From positions 248,001 to 312,000 of the forward strand of contig NZ_JAAAMJ010000001.1 of NCBI RefSeq assembly GCF_010500835.1: DNA of 64,000 bases. The letters are read 5' to 3'. Shown here in pieces: positions 1 to 8,067 of this stretch. Position numbers and translations under genes: made by a program. Position 1 is the stretch's first letter; each line of letters opens with the position of its first letter. The notes below the pieces were generated by a model. The model did no database searches and was not told where the DNA came from. It worked only from the letters and a program-made list of their open reading frames with translations. Source of the stretch: Aurantimonas aggregata (GTDB lineage: Bacteria > Pseudomonadota > Alphaproteobacteria > Rhizobiales > Rhizobiaceae).

Positions 1-53
1 GTCCAGGACGCCGACCGGGTGCGCCGGATGGGTCACAGGGTAACCGTCTCGGT

Positions 54-74
54 GGCGCGCCCTCACGGCGCGCC
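54..74. other. Perfect GC-rich stem-loop in the left-edge non-coding stretch
   Basis: Two copies of the self-complementary octamer GGCGCGCC flank a 5-base loop (CTCAC), so the RNA can form an 8-bp stem in either direction. It lies downstream of the L,D-transpeptidase gene (minus strand) but has no T-tract on either side, so a classical intrinsic terminator is not demonstrated. Nothing else is recognisable between base 1 and the end of that gene. Confidence 0.35.
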
Positions 75-178
75 CTTCGCCGAACGTGTGGTGCGACTAG
101 CGCCCTGAAGTCCTGGGCGGTCCGCTTCCCGCGCCAGCCACGGCGAGCCGACCGACCTGACGTGACTGCGCAACCAGC

Positions 179-607
179 CTAGCGCTGCACGACGACGCGG
201 GTGTTGCCCATGCCGTGCTTGCGGACCAACGCGTAGAACGTCTTCGCATTTGCCGTGTGGAGGCGCACGCAGCCGTGCGACGCCGGACGGCCGAGACGGC
301 TGACGGCGCCGGTCCCATGGATCGCATAGCCGCGGTGGTAGAAGACCGAATAGGGCATCGGCGACATGTCGTATTTGCGCGAATGCCACATGCGGTGGAT
401 GCGCTTGGCCCGCCAGCTGCCGGTCGGCGTCACGTAGCCCTTGCGCGCCGTCGACACCGGCCAGCGGTAAACCACCTTGCCGTTCTGAATAACCGTCATG
501 GTCTGAGTAGAAATGTCGACTTTTGCTACGAGACCTGCCGCGGCGCTCGAGACACCGAGCATCATCGATGCCGCAATCAACATCGCGGCCACAAGGAATT
601 TCTTCAT
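179..607 (-). CDS. L,D-transpeptidase (YkuD domain), periplasmic
   Basis: Predicted peptidoglycan cross-linking or lipoprotein-attaching L,D-transpeptidase of 142 residues. A Sec signal peptide opens the protein (MKKFLVAAMLIAASMMLG, then Ala-rich to about residue 25). The YkuD catalytic signature is clear: a His in HGTGAVSRLG followed by SHGCVRL, with the nucleophilic Cys next to His and Arg. The frame is open six codons upstream (to 625), but the ATG before KKFL gives the better signal peptide. Its size is typical of the short single-domain alphaproteobacterial family that carries no LysM or SH3 module. It is monocistronic here and no substrate specificity can be read from it. Confidence 0.9.
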   Translation of the reverse strand: MKKFLVAAMLIAASMMLGVSSAAAGLVAKVDISTQTMTVIQNGKVVYRWPVSTARKGYVTPTGSWRAKRIHRMWHSRKYDMSPMPYSVFYHRGYAIHGTGAVSRLGRPASHGCVRLHTANAKTFYALVRKHGMGNTRVVVQR

Positions 608-751
608 CACGCAAACTCCAACCAAAAATTAGCCGTCTGTTCGCCGCGAAAAAATCTAATTCTGATTGCCGAAAACTGTCAATTGCCGATGACGTGAGGC
701 GTTAGACCATTTTTCAACATGGTTTCTGATGGCTCCCATGCAGATTGCCAT

Positions 752-774
752 CCTGGTGCCTCAGCGGCACCAGG
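752..774 (-). terminator. Stem-loop downstream of the small unknown gene
   Basis: CCTGGTGCC and GGCACCAGG form a perfect 9-bp stem around a 5-base loop. It sits about 55 bases past the stop of the minus-strand gene ending at 829. No U-tract follows, so this is only a possible terminator or RNA-stabilising hairpin. Confidence 0.35.
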
Positions 775-828
775 CGCTTGACGGGTGCCGGAACAGGGCT
801 CGACCAGCCGGTTGTTCGCCCGTCGGGG

Positions 829-1233
829 TCAGAGCCGCTCGACGAGCTTGACCTGATAGGTGTGCATGGCGCCGTCGCTGCGGATCGAGACATACTCGCC
901 CGGCACGAAGCGCTCCTCGCCGAGGCGGAAGCCGACCTCGTCGTCCTCGTCACCCTCGGCATAGTCGAAATACCAGGTGCCGCCCGGCTTGCGGCGCAGG
1001 CGACCGACGAGTTCGGTCTGCCCGTGTGCGAAGCGCCGGACGCGGCAGGCCGCCTGATGCGTCTTCCATTCGGCGGCATCGAGCCGTCCCTCGGCATCCA
1101 GCGGCACGAGGAGGTCATAGCCCTGCTCCCGGTCACCGTCCGGATGGCCCTTCTCGCGGGCGAGTGCCAGGCGCACATGCCGGAAATTCGGCGTCAGCTC
1201 CGGCGTGGCTTTCGTCTCGGCGGTCGACGTCAT
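829..1233 (-). CDS. Conserved hypothetical protein of 134 aa, possibly oxygen-regulated
   Basis: I do not recognise a named family. The ATG chosen is preceded by a strong ribosome binding site (GGGAGGAA, 6 bases upstream); the frame is open further upstream but that part is unlikely to be translated. The product is soluble with no signal peptide or membrane segment, acidic in its second half (YAEGDEDDEVGFRLGEERF), and ends with an antiparallel-strand-like pattern (VPGEYVSIRSDG, TYQVKLVERL). A perfect FNR/FixK-type palindrome lies about 110 bp upstream of the start, so expression under low oxygen is plausible. The flavoprotein gene upstream on the same strand ends 166 bp away, so the two may be separate transcripts. 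Confidence 0.75.
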   Translation of the reverse strand: MTSTAETKATPELTPNFRHVRLALAREKGHPDGDREQGYDLLVPLDAEGRLDAAEWKTHQAACRVRRFAHGQTELVGRLRRKPGGTWYFDYAEGDEDDEVGFRLGEERFVPGEYVSIRSDGAMHTYQVKLVERL

Positions 1234-1340
1234 GGCAGTTCCTCCCGATCTGTTGCTGTCCCGTCGGGCAAGGTCGGCTCGCGCCGTCAATCCGGATCCC
1301 GGGGGCGCCTGCATCAGGCGCCCGGAACGATCCGCCGGCC

Positions 1341-1354
1341 TTGATCAGGATCAA
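1341..1354 (-). promoter_or_regulatory. FNR/FixK-type anaerobic box
   Basis: TTGATCAGGATCAA is a perfect match to the TTGAT-N4-ATCAA palindrome bound by the FNR/FixK branch of the CRP family. It lies in the non-coding gap between the flavoprotein stop (1400) and the start of the small gene (1233), where an activator site for the latter would be expected. The match is seen directly; its function is inferred. Confidence 0.65.
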
Positions 1355-1399
1355 CGGGCCGGTCGGCGCCTCCCGAACACCGAGCGGCCAAATGCCGTC

Positions 1400-2650
1400 T
1401 CAGCGTTCGGACAGGCTCGCCACATGCGCCTTGAGGTCGAAATCGTGGCGTGCCACCTCGGCCCGCGCGATCGTCAGGTCCTGCCCGAGAATACGCCGGC
1501 CGAGCATGTGCTCGCCAGGCCGGTTCACCGTCTCGATGCCGAGCAGCCGATCGCCGCGGAAGCAATAGGCGATGAGCCGCCCCTCCTCCCCGAGCCGGCC
1601 GAGCTCGACGTGATCGGACCCCGCCGTCAGGCCGACGACCTGCAGCTTGAACGGCCCCTGGTCGCTCCAGAACCACGGCACGCTGCGATAGGGCTCGCCC
1701 GGGCCGATGACCCTTGCCGCGACGGTTTTGGCCTGGTCGACGGCGTTCTGCACCGATTCCAGCCGCACCGGCCGGTCGGTGAACGGGCTTTCGAAGACCG
1801 CGCAATCGCCGATGGCGAAGATCCGCGGATCGCTCGTGGTCATGAACGTGTCGACGACGATGCCGTTGTCGGTCGCGAGCCCCGCGTCCCGAGCCAGCCG
1901 GTCCTCCGGCACGACGCCGGCAGCGATCAGCACGATGTCGGCGGCGATCGTCGTCCCGTCCGCCAGCAGCACGCCTTCGGCGCGGTCGTCGCCGAGCACT
2001 GCGGCCAGCGCGGTCTCAAGCCGGATCTCGGTGCCCATCCCCCGGTGCTGGTCGAGGAAGAAGGCCGAGACCGGGCGCGAGACCGTTCGGCCCATCAGCC
2101 GGTCGGCGGCCTCGATCAGCACGACGTCCTTGCCGAGCGAGCGGACCGCCGCGGCGACCTCGAGCCCGATGAAACCGCCCCCGACGATGACCAGCCGATT
2201 GGCTGCGTCGATCGCCGCGCGCAAAGCCTCCGCGTCGGCCGCCGTCCGCAGGCCGTGAACGCCTGGCAGGGTCGCGCCCGCGACGGGCAGCGTGCGGTTG
2301 GCCGCGCCGGTGGCCAGCACGAGATGGCCGTAGGCCAGCTGCTCGCCGCTATCCAGCGTCACCGTCGAGCCCTGCCGGTCGATCGAGACGACACGCTCGC
2401 CGGTTCGCACGGTGATGTCGTTCTTGGCGTAGAAGCTGTCCGGCCGGATCAGCAGGCTGTCGAAGCCGGCATCGGTCTTGATGTAGGTTTTCGACAGCGG
2501 TGGCCGCTGATAGGGCAGCCGGTCCTCCGCCGCGATGATGGTCACCGGTCCGGCAAAACCGAGCTGCCTCAGGCTCGCCGCGACCTGGAAGCCGGCCTGG
2601 CCGCCGCCGGCGATGACGACACCGGCGTCAATGGTGCTGGACGTGTTCAT
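1400..2650 (-). CDS. FAD-dependent NAD(P)H:ferredoxin/rubredoxin-type oxidoreductase
   Basis: A 416-residue pyridine nucleotide-disulfide oxidoreductase-like flavoprotein of the putidaredoxin/rhodocoxin reductase group. It would move electrons from NAD(P)H to a small iron-sulfur protein. The N-terminal FAD Rossmann motif (VIAGGGQAGFQVA), the NAD(P) motif (VIVGGGFIGLEVAAAV, about residue 148) and the ATG and FAIGDCAVF FAD-contact segments are all visible. The redox CxxxxC of glutathione reductase is absent, as expected for this subfamily. No ferredoxin or oxygenase partner lies next to it, so the partner is unknown. The next minus-strand gene downstream is the small protein behind the FNR-type box. 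Confidence 0.88.
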   Translation of the reverse strand: MNTSSTIDAGVVIAGGGQAGFQVAASLRQLGFAGPVTIIAAEDRLPYQRPPLSKTYIKTDAGFDSLLIRPDSFYAKNDITVRTGERVVSIDRQGSTVTLDSGEQLAYGHLVLATGAANRTLPVAGATLPGVHGLRTAADAEALRAAIDAANRLVIVGGGFIGLEVAAAVRSLGKDVVLIEAADRLMGRTVSRPVSAFFLDQHRGMGTEIRLETALAAVLGDDRAEGVLLADGTTIAADIVLIAAGVVPEDRLARDAGLATDNGIVVDTFMTTSDPRIFAIGDCAVFESPFTDRPVRLESVQNAVDQAKTVAARVIGPGEPYRSVPWFWSDQGPFKLQVVGLTAGSDHVELGRLGEEGRLIAYCFRGDRLLGIETVNRPGEHMLGRRILGQDLTIARAEVARHDFDLKAHVASLSER

Positions 2651-2769
2651 GCTGACCCGAATCGCTGGAGATCGGCGAGGATACCGTGTTTGCCGTCGGG
2701 ACTTGAAGCGACGGGCGGTAGCGTCGCGCGGGCGAAAGTGTACTCGCGGCGTCCCTGCCGAGCCGATGG

Positions 2770-3486
2770 CTAGTCCTGCGCCGCCTGATGCCGTTCGATC
2801 AGATTGGCCTGCACGCGCTGCAAATGCGTCCGCATCAGGCTGGCGGCGGCGGACAGATCGCGGTTCTCGATCGCTTCGACGATGGCGTCGTGGTCCCCGA
2901 AGCTGTGATGGTCGGCGGGCGGCAGCAGCTTGTCGTTGCGCAACCGGCCCCAGACGACGGTCCGGCGAACCGCGTTGATCGTGTCGAAGACCGAGAGCAG
3001 CAGGGCGTTCCGGCCCGCCTCCGCGATGGTGCGGTGCAGCCGGTTGTCCCAGTTCTCGTATTGCCGCCAGGTCTCGGCGGCGCGGCCACCGTCGGTACAG
3101 AGCCGCATCGCCCTGATGTCGTCGGCCGTCGCATGCAAAGCCGCTTCGCGGGCGAGCTCCGGCTCGAGCACCAGGCGGGCGCGCATCACCTCGGCCGGGC
3201 TCGTCTGGTTGGCGATGACCGCAATGGAGTCGATCTCCGTCGTCGGACGCGCCCCCGTAAACGTGCCCTTGCCGACGTGACGCCAGAGCAGCCCGTCGGC
3301 TTCCAGCGTCGCCAGCGCCTTGCGCAGGTCGCCGCGCGACACCCCGACGATCTCGGCCAGTTCGCGTTCCGGGGGAAGCCGCGAATTGCCCGGCAGCTCC
3401 CGTTGCGCCAGCCAGGCCCGCAATTGTACCAGGGCCGCGCCCCGGCCGTTGTCCACGCTCATGAGATGCCCTTCATGGCCGGTCAT
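2770..3486 (-). CDS. GntR-family transcriptional regulator (FCD/FadR subfamily)
   Basis: This 238-residue regulator has an N-terminal winged helix (about residues 20-80, with LPPERELAEIVGVSRGDLRK and GLLWRHVGKGTF). A helical FCD ligand domain follows, with the usual metal-ligand-type pattern (ARLVLEPELAREAA, later HHSFGDHDAIVEAI and LMRTHLQ). It is divergent from the ABC-transporter/catabolic operon at 3689 and is probably its local repressor, sensing the transported compound or a CoA or ketoacid derivative. ACCAAT repeats in the shared intergenic region are likely operators. Translation could also start at the internal Met nine codons in (MSVDN). Confidence 0.88.
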   Translation of the reverse strand: MTGHEGHLMSVDNGRGAALVQLRAWLAQRELPGNSRLPPERELAEIVGVSRGDLRKALATLEADGLLWRHVGKGTFTGARPTTEIDSIAVIANQTSPAEVMRARLVLEPELAREAALHATADDIRAMRLCTDGGRAAETWRQYENWDNRLHRTIAEAGRNALLLSVFDTINAVRRTVVWGRLRNDKLLPPADHHSFGDHDAIVEAIENRDLSAAASLMRTHLQRVQANLIERHQAAQD

Positions 3487-3504
3487 AACTTCATCAACCC
3501 TCTG

Positions 3505-3522
3505 ACCAATAGTTAGATTGGT
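3505..3522. promoter_or_regulatory. Inverted-repeat operator candidate for the GntR regulator
   Basis: ACCAAT-AGTTAG-ATTGGT is a perfect 6-bp inverted repeat 19 bp upstream of the regulator start. The same half-site recurs twice further on (TAACCAAT at 3576 and 3598). This arrangement suits autoregulation and control of the divergent operon by the FCD-type GntR protein. Confidence 0.55.
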
Positions 3523-3567
3523 TTGGCTTACGCCTTAGCGCAATTCGCAGAAGCGTACAAATGCGGG

Positions 3568-3605
3568 TTGACGCCTAACCAATCGTAGCATTTACTCTAA
3601 CCAAT
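3568..3605 (+). promoter_or_regulatory. Putative promoter of the uptake/catabolic operon with two TAACCAAT half-sites
   Basis: TTGACG (3568-3573) and TTTACT (3591-3596) are separated by 17 bp and can serve as -35 and -10 elements. One TAACCAAT copy lies between them and a second starts at 3598, exactly 22 bp after the first, so both face the same side of the helix. Regulator binding here would block RNA polymerase. This is an inference from pattern and position. Confidence 0.45.
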
Positions 3606-3688
3606 CCAGAAATTGGAGAAAGCCGACGGGAGATCGGCGAGGAGAGCCAAGGCCGGCGGCTTAGCCCGGCTACCATCGGGAGGCCAAC

Positions 3689-4732
3689 ATGACATCACGA
3701 CGCATAACGCTCGCAGAAGCCTGCGCAGGCGCCATCGCCCTCGCCGTCGCCAGCTTCGCGCCGGTCGCGCCGGGCATGGCGCAGGAAGATCCGATCCAGG
3801 TGGCGTTCGGCGATATCGCCAGCGTCGAGAGCCTCAACCTGCTCATCGCCATCGAACGCGCCAAGGAGCGCGGCGTGCCGATGGAGCTGACCTTCTTCAA
3901 TTCCGAGGACGTCGCCGTCCAGGCAGTGGTCGGCGGCCAGGCCGATATCGGCGTCGGCGCTCCCTACGCGTTCCTCAAGAACTCGCAGGCCCCCGTGCGG
4001 ATGTTCTACCGGATGAGCACGCTGCTGTTCTTCCCGGTCGTCAACGGCGAGATGTACAAGGACTGGTCCGACCTCGACGGCGAGGAGGTCACCGTCCACT
4101 CGCGCGGCTCCGGCACGGAGGCGCTGATGCGCCTGATGGAGCAGGTCAACGGCATCAAGTATTCCAACATCAGCTACGTGCCGGGCGCGGAAGTCCGGAC
4201 CGGCGCGATGCTGCAGGGCAACGTCAACGCGACCATCGTCGACTCCGCCGGCATGCGCCTCCTGGAGAGCGAGGGCGGCGGCAAGTTCATCCGTCTGCCG
4301 GTCGAGGGCGTCAACGCCACCGACGAGGCGCTCTACGCCAATAACGAACTGCTCGAGGAGCGTAGCGAGGACGTGCAGGTCTTCGTCGAGGAACTGCTGC
4401 GGACCTGGGCCGAGATCGACGCCGACCCGACGATCGTCGCCAAGCTGCGCGAAGAGTACGATCTCCTGCCCGACCTGCCGGACGAGGCCGCGGCCGACAT
4501 CACGCCCTACTACACCGAGTCCGTCGAAGGCGGCGTCTATCCGCTGGACGGCGGCGAGCCGGCCGACGTTCAGAACGACATCGAGTTTCTCGCGGCGGCA
4601 GGACAGGTCGAGGCCGACGGCGAGGTCAACGTCGACGATTACTGGAACTTCGGCCCGCTCGAAGCAGCCAAGGCGGCCGGCACGGCGGCGCCCGCCGAAG
4701 CCGGGGCAGCCGACGCGGCCCCCGCCAACTGA
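3689..4732 (+). CDS. ABC transporter periplasmic binding protein (NMT1/TauA-SsuA-like)
   Basis: This 347-residue secreted solute receptor delivers its ligand to the permease/ATPase genes that follow. The start has a good ribosome binding site (GGGAGG) and opens a Sec signal peptide cleaved near GMAQ-ED. The mature part has the NMT1/SsuA fold features: FNSEDVAVQAVVGGQADIG for the switch region, VTVHSRGSGTEALMRLM, and EVRTGAMLQGNVNATIVDSA. The last 25 residues are Ala/Pro/Gly-rich and low complexity. It resembles receptors for sulfonates, pyrimidines or aromatic acids, but the ligand cannot be assigned. The downstream hydrolase and CoA ligase suggest an organic acid. Confidence 0.85.
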   Translation: MTSRRITLAEACAGAIALAVASFAPVAPGMAQEDPIQVAFGDIASVESLNLLIAIERAKERGVPMELTFFNSEDVAVQAVVGGQADIGVGAPYAFLKNSQAPVRMFYRMSTLLFFPVVNGEMYKDWSDLDGEEVTVHSRGSGTEALMRLMEQVNGIKYSNISYVPGAEVRTGAMLQGNVNATIVDSAGMRLLESEGGGKFIRLPVEGVNATDEALYANNELLEERSEDVQVFVEELLRTWAEIDADPTIVAKLREEYDLLPDLPDEAAADITPYYTESVEGGVYPLDGGEPADVQNDIEFLAAAGQVEADGEVNVDDYWNFGPLEAAKAAGTAAPAEAGAADAAPAN

Positions 4733-4865
4733 CGTCGAGCAATCGCGCGCCGTCCAGGCGACGGCGCGCACCGCTTCGTTTCCGAGGTGACCGATGCCAC
4801 CCGCAGTCCTGCGCGGCACTGCGCCGTCCTACGCGCGCGTCCAGAACAACGAGGGTGAGGCCGCC

Positions 4866-5693
4866 ATGTCCACCGCCAACACTACCTTTGATAAAGTCGG
4901 CCTCGACAAGGGCAGCGAGCCGCCCGGCCTGTTGCGGCGTGCCGGAAGCGCCTCCTGGACGTGGCGCATCGTGTCGCTCGCCATCTTCTTCCTCGCCTGG
5001 GAGATCGCTGGCCGCTCGAACTTCAACTTCGCCTTCCCGTCCTTCTCCGCGACGCTCGGCGCCTTCTTCGCCATGGTCGCGGACGGGACGATGGGCGCGG
5101 CCTATCTGCGCACCATCGAGCCGCTGCTCATCGGGCTGGTGATCTCGCTGACCGTCGGCATCTCGTCCGGCGTGGCGATGGGCCTGCGCAAGGATTTCGA
5201 GTGGTTCACCCTGCCGATGTTCATCGTCATGCAGGCCGCGCCGATGAGCGCGCTCATTCCGCTGATCACCTTCGTCTACGGCATCGGCCTGACGTCCAAG
5301 GTGCTGGCCGTGGTGATGCTGGCGATGCCGGTGATCGCCATCAACAGCTACAAGGCGGTGCGCAACGTACCGCCCTCGCTGGTGTCGATGTGCCAGTCCT
5401 TCATGGGCAGCCGCCGCCAGCAGATCTTCCGGATCATCCTCCCCGCCGCCAGCCCGATGATGTTCGCCGGCCTGCGCCTCGGCGTCGCCGAAGGCTTCTC
5501 GGGCGTCGTCCTCGCCGAGTTGCTGATCACCCCCACCGGCATCGGTGACCTCATCACCTTCCATCGGTCGGTGGCCAATTACGACAACATGTACGCGGCC
5601 ATCGCCTCGATCATCCTCTTCGCCGTGCTGGCCGTCACCATCCTTCAATACGTCGAAACGGCCCTCTTCCGGCCCGAGACGCGGAGCGCCTGA
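4866..5693 (+). CDS. ABC transporter permease 1 (BPD transport, SsuC/TauC-like)
   Basis: Inner-membrane permease of about 275 residues with six predicted membrane helices. The frame extends to 4794, but the Met at 4866 has a good ribosome binding site (GAGGGTGAGG) and gives the usual family length. The cytoplasmic EAA loop that contacts the ATPase is visible near GVAEGFSGVVLAELLITPTG. Its stop codon overlaps the ATP-binding gene start (TGATG), indicating translational coupling. A second, different permease follows the ATPase gene, so the membrane domain is probably a heterodimer. Confidence 0.85.
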   Translation: MSTANTTFDKVGLDKGSEPPGLLRRAGSASWTWRIVSLAIFFLAWEIAGRSNFNFAFPSFSATLGAFFAMVADGTMGAAYLRTIEPLLIGLVISLTVGISSGVAMGLRKDFEWFTLPMFIVMQAAPMSALIPLITFVYGIGLTSKVLAVVMLAMPVIAINSYKAVRNVPPSLVSMCQSFMGSRRQQIFRIILPAASPMMFAGLRLGVAEGFSGVVLAELLITPTGIGDLITFHRSVANYDNMYAAIASIILFAVLAVTILQYVETALFRPETRSA

Positions 5694-6517
5694 TGAGTAA
5701 TGCCGCCATCCTTCCCGCCACGGCGCGAGCGCCGTCCCCGCTGCCTTCCGGCGCCGCTGCCGCTCCACCGATCATCGAGGTCCGCGGCGTCTCCAAGATC
5801 TACGGCGACGTCGTCGCGCTGAAATCCATCGACCTCGTCTTCGAGACGGGCAAGATGACCAGCCTGCTCGGCCCGTCCGGCTGCGGCAAGACCACGCTCC
5901 TGAAGATCGTCGCCGGGCTGCTGAAACCCAACCAGGGCGAGGTGCTGGTGCATGGCCGGCCGGTCACCGGTCCCGGTCCCGAGCGCGCCTTCGTCTTCCA
6001 GGATTTCGCGCTGATGCCCTGGGCGACCGTGCTGCGCAACGCCGCCTTCGGCCTCGAGATGCAGGGCCGGCCCAAGGCCGAGCGCGAGGACAAGGCGCGG
6101 CATTACATCGCCGAGGTCGGGCTCGCCGGGTTCGAGGAGAAATACCCGCACGAACTCTCCGGCGGCATGCGCCAGCGCGTCGGGCTCGCCCGGGCGCTCG
6201 CCGTGGATGCCGACGTCTTGTTGATGGACGAGCCCTTCTCGGCGGTCGACGAGCAGACCCGCCGCAAGTTCCAGGAGGATCTGATCCGGTTGCGAGAGGT
6301 CGAGAACAAGACCTTCCTGTTCGTGACCCATTCGATCGAGGAAGCGGTCTACGTCTCGGACCGCATCATCATGCTGTCGCCCCGCCCCGGCCGCGTATCG
6401 CAGATCATCGAGCCGGACATCCCGCGCGGCGACGATCCCGAGGCGATCCGCCGCGATCCAGTCTATCTCGATACGGTGGACGAGATCTGGCACGGCCTGA
6501 AGCATTACGTGGAGTAG
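5693..6517 (+). CDS. ABC transporter ATP-binding protein (SsuB/TauB-like)
   Basis: This 274-residue cytoplasmic ATPase energises the importer encoded on both sides. All nucleotide-binding motifs are intact: Walker A GPSGCGKTT, Q-loop FVFQDFALMPW, signature LSGGMRQR, Walker B VLLMDEPFSAVD and H-loop FVTHSIEEAVY. The proline- and alanine-rich first 25 residues are a short non-conserved leader. The gene lies between two permease genes, overlapping the first by one base and 5 bp before the second. Confidence 0.93.
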   Translation: MSNAAILPATARAPSPLPSGAAAAPPIIEVRGVSKIYGDVVALKSIDLVFETGKMTSLLGPSGCGKTTLLKIVAGLLKPNQGEVLVHGRPVTGPGPERAFVFQDFALMPWATVLRNAAFGLEMQGRPKAEREDKARHYIAEVGLAGFEEKYPHELSGGMRQRVGLARALAVDADVLLMDEPFSAVDEQTRRKFQEDLIRLREVENKTFLFVTHSIEEAVYVSDRIIMLSPRPGRVSQIIEPDIPRGDDPEAIRRDPVYLDTVDEIWHGLKHYVE

Positions 6518-6522
6518 ATGCG

Positions 6523-7275
6523 ATGACCCTCTATGGCTACAAGGTGCCCAAGATGGCCTCGCTGCTTGTCTGGGTGGCGATCTGGGAGATCGTCGGCCGG
6601 CTCGAGCTGGTGATGCTCTTCCCGCCCTTCACCGAGGTGCTGGCCGCGCTCGGCGACGTCGTGACCTCGGCAAGCTTCGCCGAGGCGATGCGCATCACGG
6701 TCTATTCCTACGTGATGGGGCTCTCGCTGGCGATCGTCGTCGGCATCGCGATGGGGTTCCTGATGGGTCTCGTGCCGGCGGTCGACGGTCTCCTCAACAT
6801 GTGGGTGAACATCTTCCTCTCGGCGCCGCTGTCGGCGCTGGTGCCGATCTTCATGATCCTGTTCGGCATGGGAACGCCCACCGTGATCGTCACCGTCTTC
6901 ATGTTCTCGGTGTTCATCATCGCGCTCGATACCAGGGCCGGCGTCCGGCACGTTTCGGGATCGCTGATGGAGATGGCGCATTCCTTCGGCGCGTCGAAGT
7001 TCGAGCGACTGAAGATCGTCTTCCTCGCTGCACTGCCGGAGATCCTCTCCGGCGTCCGGCTCGGCGTCATCCGCGGCGTCAAGGGCGTGGTGATCGGTCA
7101 GCTGCTGGTCTCGATCATCGGCGTCGGCGCGCTGTTCACCCTCTACTCGAACAACTTCCTGATGGCGCATTTCTGGGCCCTCATCCTGATCCTCTTCACC
7201 CTCGCCCTCACCCTGGCCGGGCTCGTGGCCCGGCTTGAAACCCGCATCGAATATTACGCAGGAGCCAGAAGCTGA
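6523..7275 (+). CDS. ABC transporter permease 2 (BPD transport)
   Basis: Second inner-membrane permease of the importer, 250 residues and about six helices, with the coupling-loop region around RLGVIRGVKGVVIGQLLVS. It differs in sequence from permease 1, whereas most NMT1/TauT-type importers use a single permease as a homodimer. Its stop overlaps the start of the hydrolase gene (TGATG), tying transport to catabolism in one transcript. Confidence 0.87.
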   Translation: MTLYGYKVPKMASLLVWVAIWEIVGRLELVMLFPPFTEVLAALGDVVTSASFAEAMRITVYSYVMGLSLAIVVGIAMGFLMGLVPAVDGLLNMWVNIFLSAPLSALVPIFMILFGMGTPTVIVTVFMFSVFIIALDTRAGVRHVSGSLMEMAHSFGASKFERLKIVFLAALPEILSGVRLGVIRGVKGVVIGQLLVSIIGVGALFTLYSNNFLMAHFWALILILFTLALTLAGLVARLETRIEYYAGARS

Positions 7276-7997
7276 TGAACATATCCGTGACCGCCAACCG
7301 TCCGGACACCGGCGAGGACTACGTCTTCGCCGCCCCGAAGACCCCGACCCTGCCGGTGGTCGGCACCAGCCAGCGCTACCCGGTGCGGCGCGTCTATTGC
7401 GTCGGCCGCAACTACGCCGACCACGCTATCGAGATGGGTCACGACCCGAACAAGGAGCCGCCTTTCTTCTTCCAGAAGAACCCCGACAATCTCGTCGTCG
7501 GCGACAGCTTCCCCTACCCGGCGATGTCCTCCGACGTGCATCACGAGATCGAACTCGTGGTCTGCCTGTCCAAGGGCGGCGAGGACATCGCGGTCGAGGA
7601 CGCGCTGTCGCATGTCTACGGCTATGCCGTCGGCCTCGACATGACCCGCCGCGACCTGCAGGGCGAGGCCAAGAAGATGGGCCGGCCCTGGGAGATCGGC
7701 AAAGCCTTCGAGGATTCCGCGCCGGTGTCACCGGTGGTGCCGGCTTCCGAGATCGGCCATCCCGATTCCGGTGCAATCTGGCTCAAGGTCAATGGCGAGA
7801 CCCGCCAGAGCGGTGACCTCAACCAGATGATCTGGAAGGTAGCCGAATCGATCTCCTATCTCTCCGGCCTCTTCCGTCTCGCGCCGGGTGATGTGATCAT
7901 GACCGGGACCCCCGCCGGCGTCGGCGCCATCCAGCGCGGCGACGTCATGGAAGGCCATATCGACGGCATCGGCGATCTCCGCGTCACCGTGTCCTGA
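7275..7997 (+). CDS. Fumarylacetoacetate hydrolase-family protein (acylpyruvase-like)
   Basis: A 240-residue single-domain FAH enzyme expected to cleave a C-C bond of a 2-oxo or acylpyruvate substrate (fumarylpyruvate or acylpyruvate hydrolase type), using a divalent metal. The family core is complete: VGRNYADHAIEMG, the metal-ligand pair in HHEIELVVCL, a third acidic ligand in YGYAVGLDMTRRDLQ, and GTPAGVGAI near the end. It is translationally coupled to the permease gene, so its substrate is probably derived from the imported compound. Short-chain acylpyruvates or gentisate-pathway-like ring-cleavage products are the best guesses. Confidence 0.88.
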   Translation: MNISVTANRPDTGEDYVFAAPKTPTLPVVGTSQRYPVRRVYCVGRNYADHAIEMGHDPNKEPPFFFQKNPDNLVVGDSFPYPAMSSDVHHEIELVVCLSKGGEDIAVEDALSHVYGYAVGLDMTRRDLQGEAKKMGRPWEIGKAFEDSAPVSPVVPASEIGHPDSGAIWLKVNGETRQSGDLNQMIWKVAESISYLSGLFRLAPGDVIMTGTPAGVGAIQRGDVMEGHIDGIGDLRVTVS

Positions 7998-8014
7998 CGA
8001 TCGAAGCCGCACCG

Positions 8015-8042
8015 ACCGGCGGCGCCCCGCGCCGCCGGTTTT
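8015..8042 (+). terminator. Strong hairpin terminator after the FAH gene
   Basis: A perfect 11-bp GC-rich stem (ACCGGCGGCGC / GCGCCGCCGGT) with a 3-base loop runs into TTTT, 17 bp past the FAH stop. It should terminate or attenuate transcription before the acyl-CoA ligase gene, so the two downstream enzymes may be expressed at lower level or from their own promoter. Confidence 0.7.
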
Positions 8043-8067
8043 CCGCAACTTGAAGGACGGCAACCAC

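Noticed and set aside
1205-2773. A 522-codon plus-strand frame opposite the flavoprotein gene
   Set aside because: It is an antisense shadow of a gene with intact FAD and NAD motifs.
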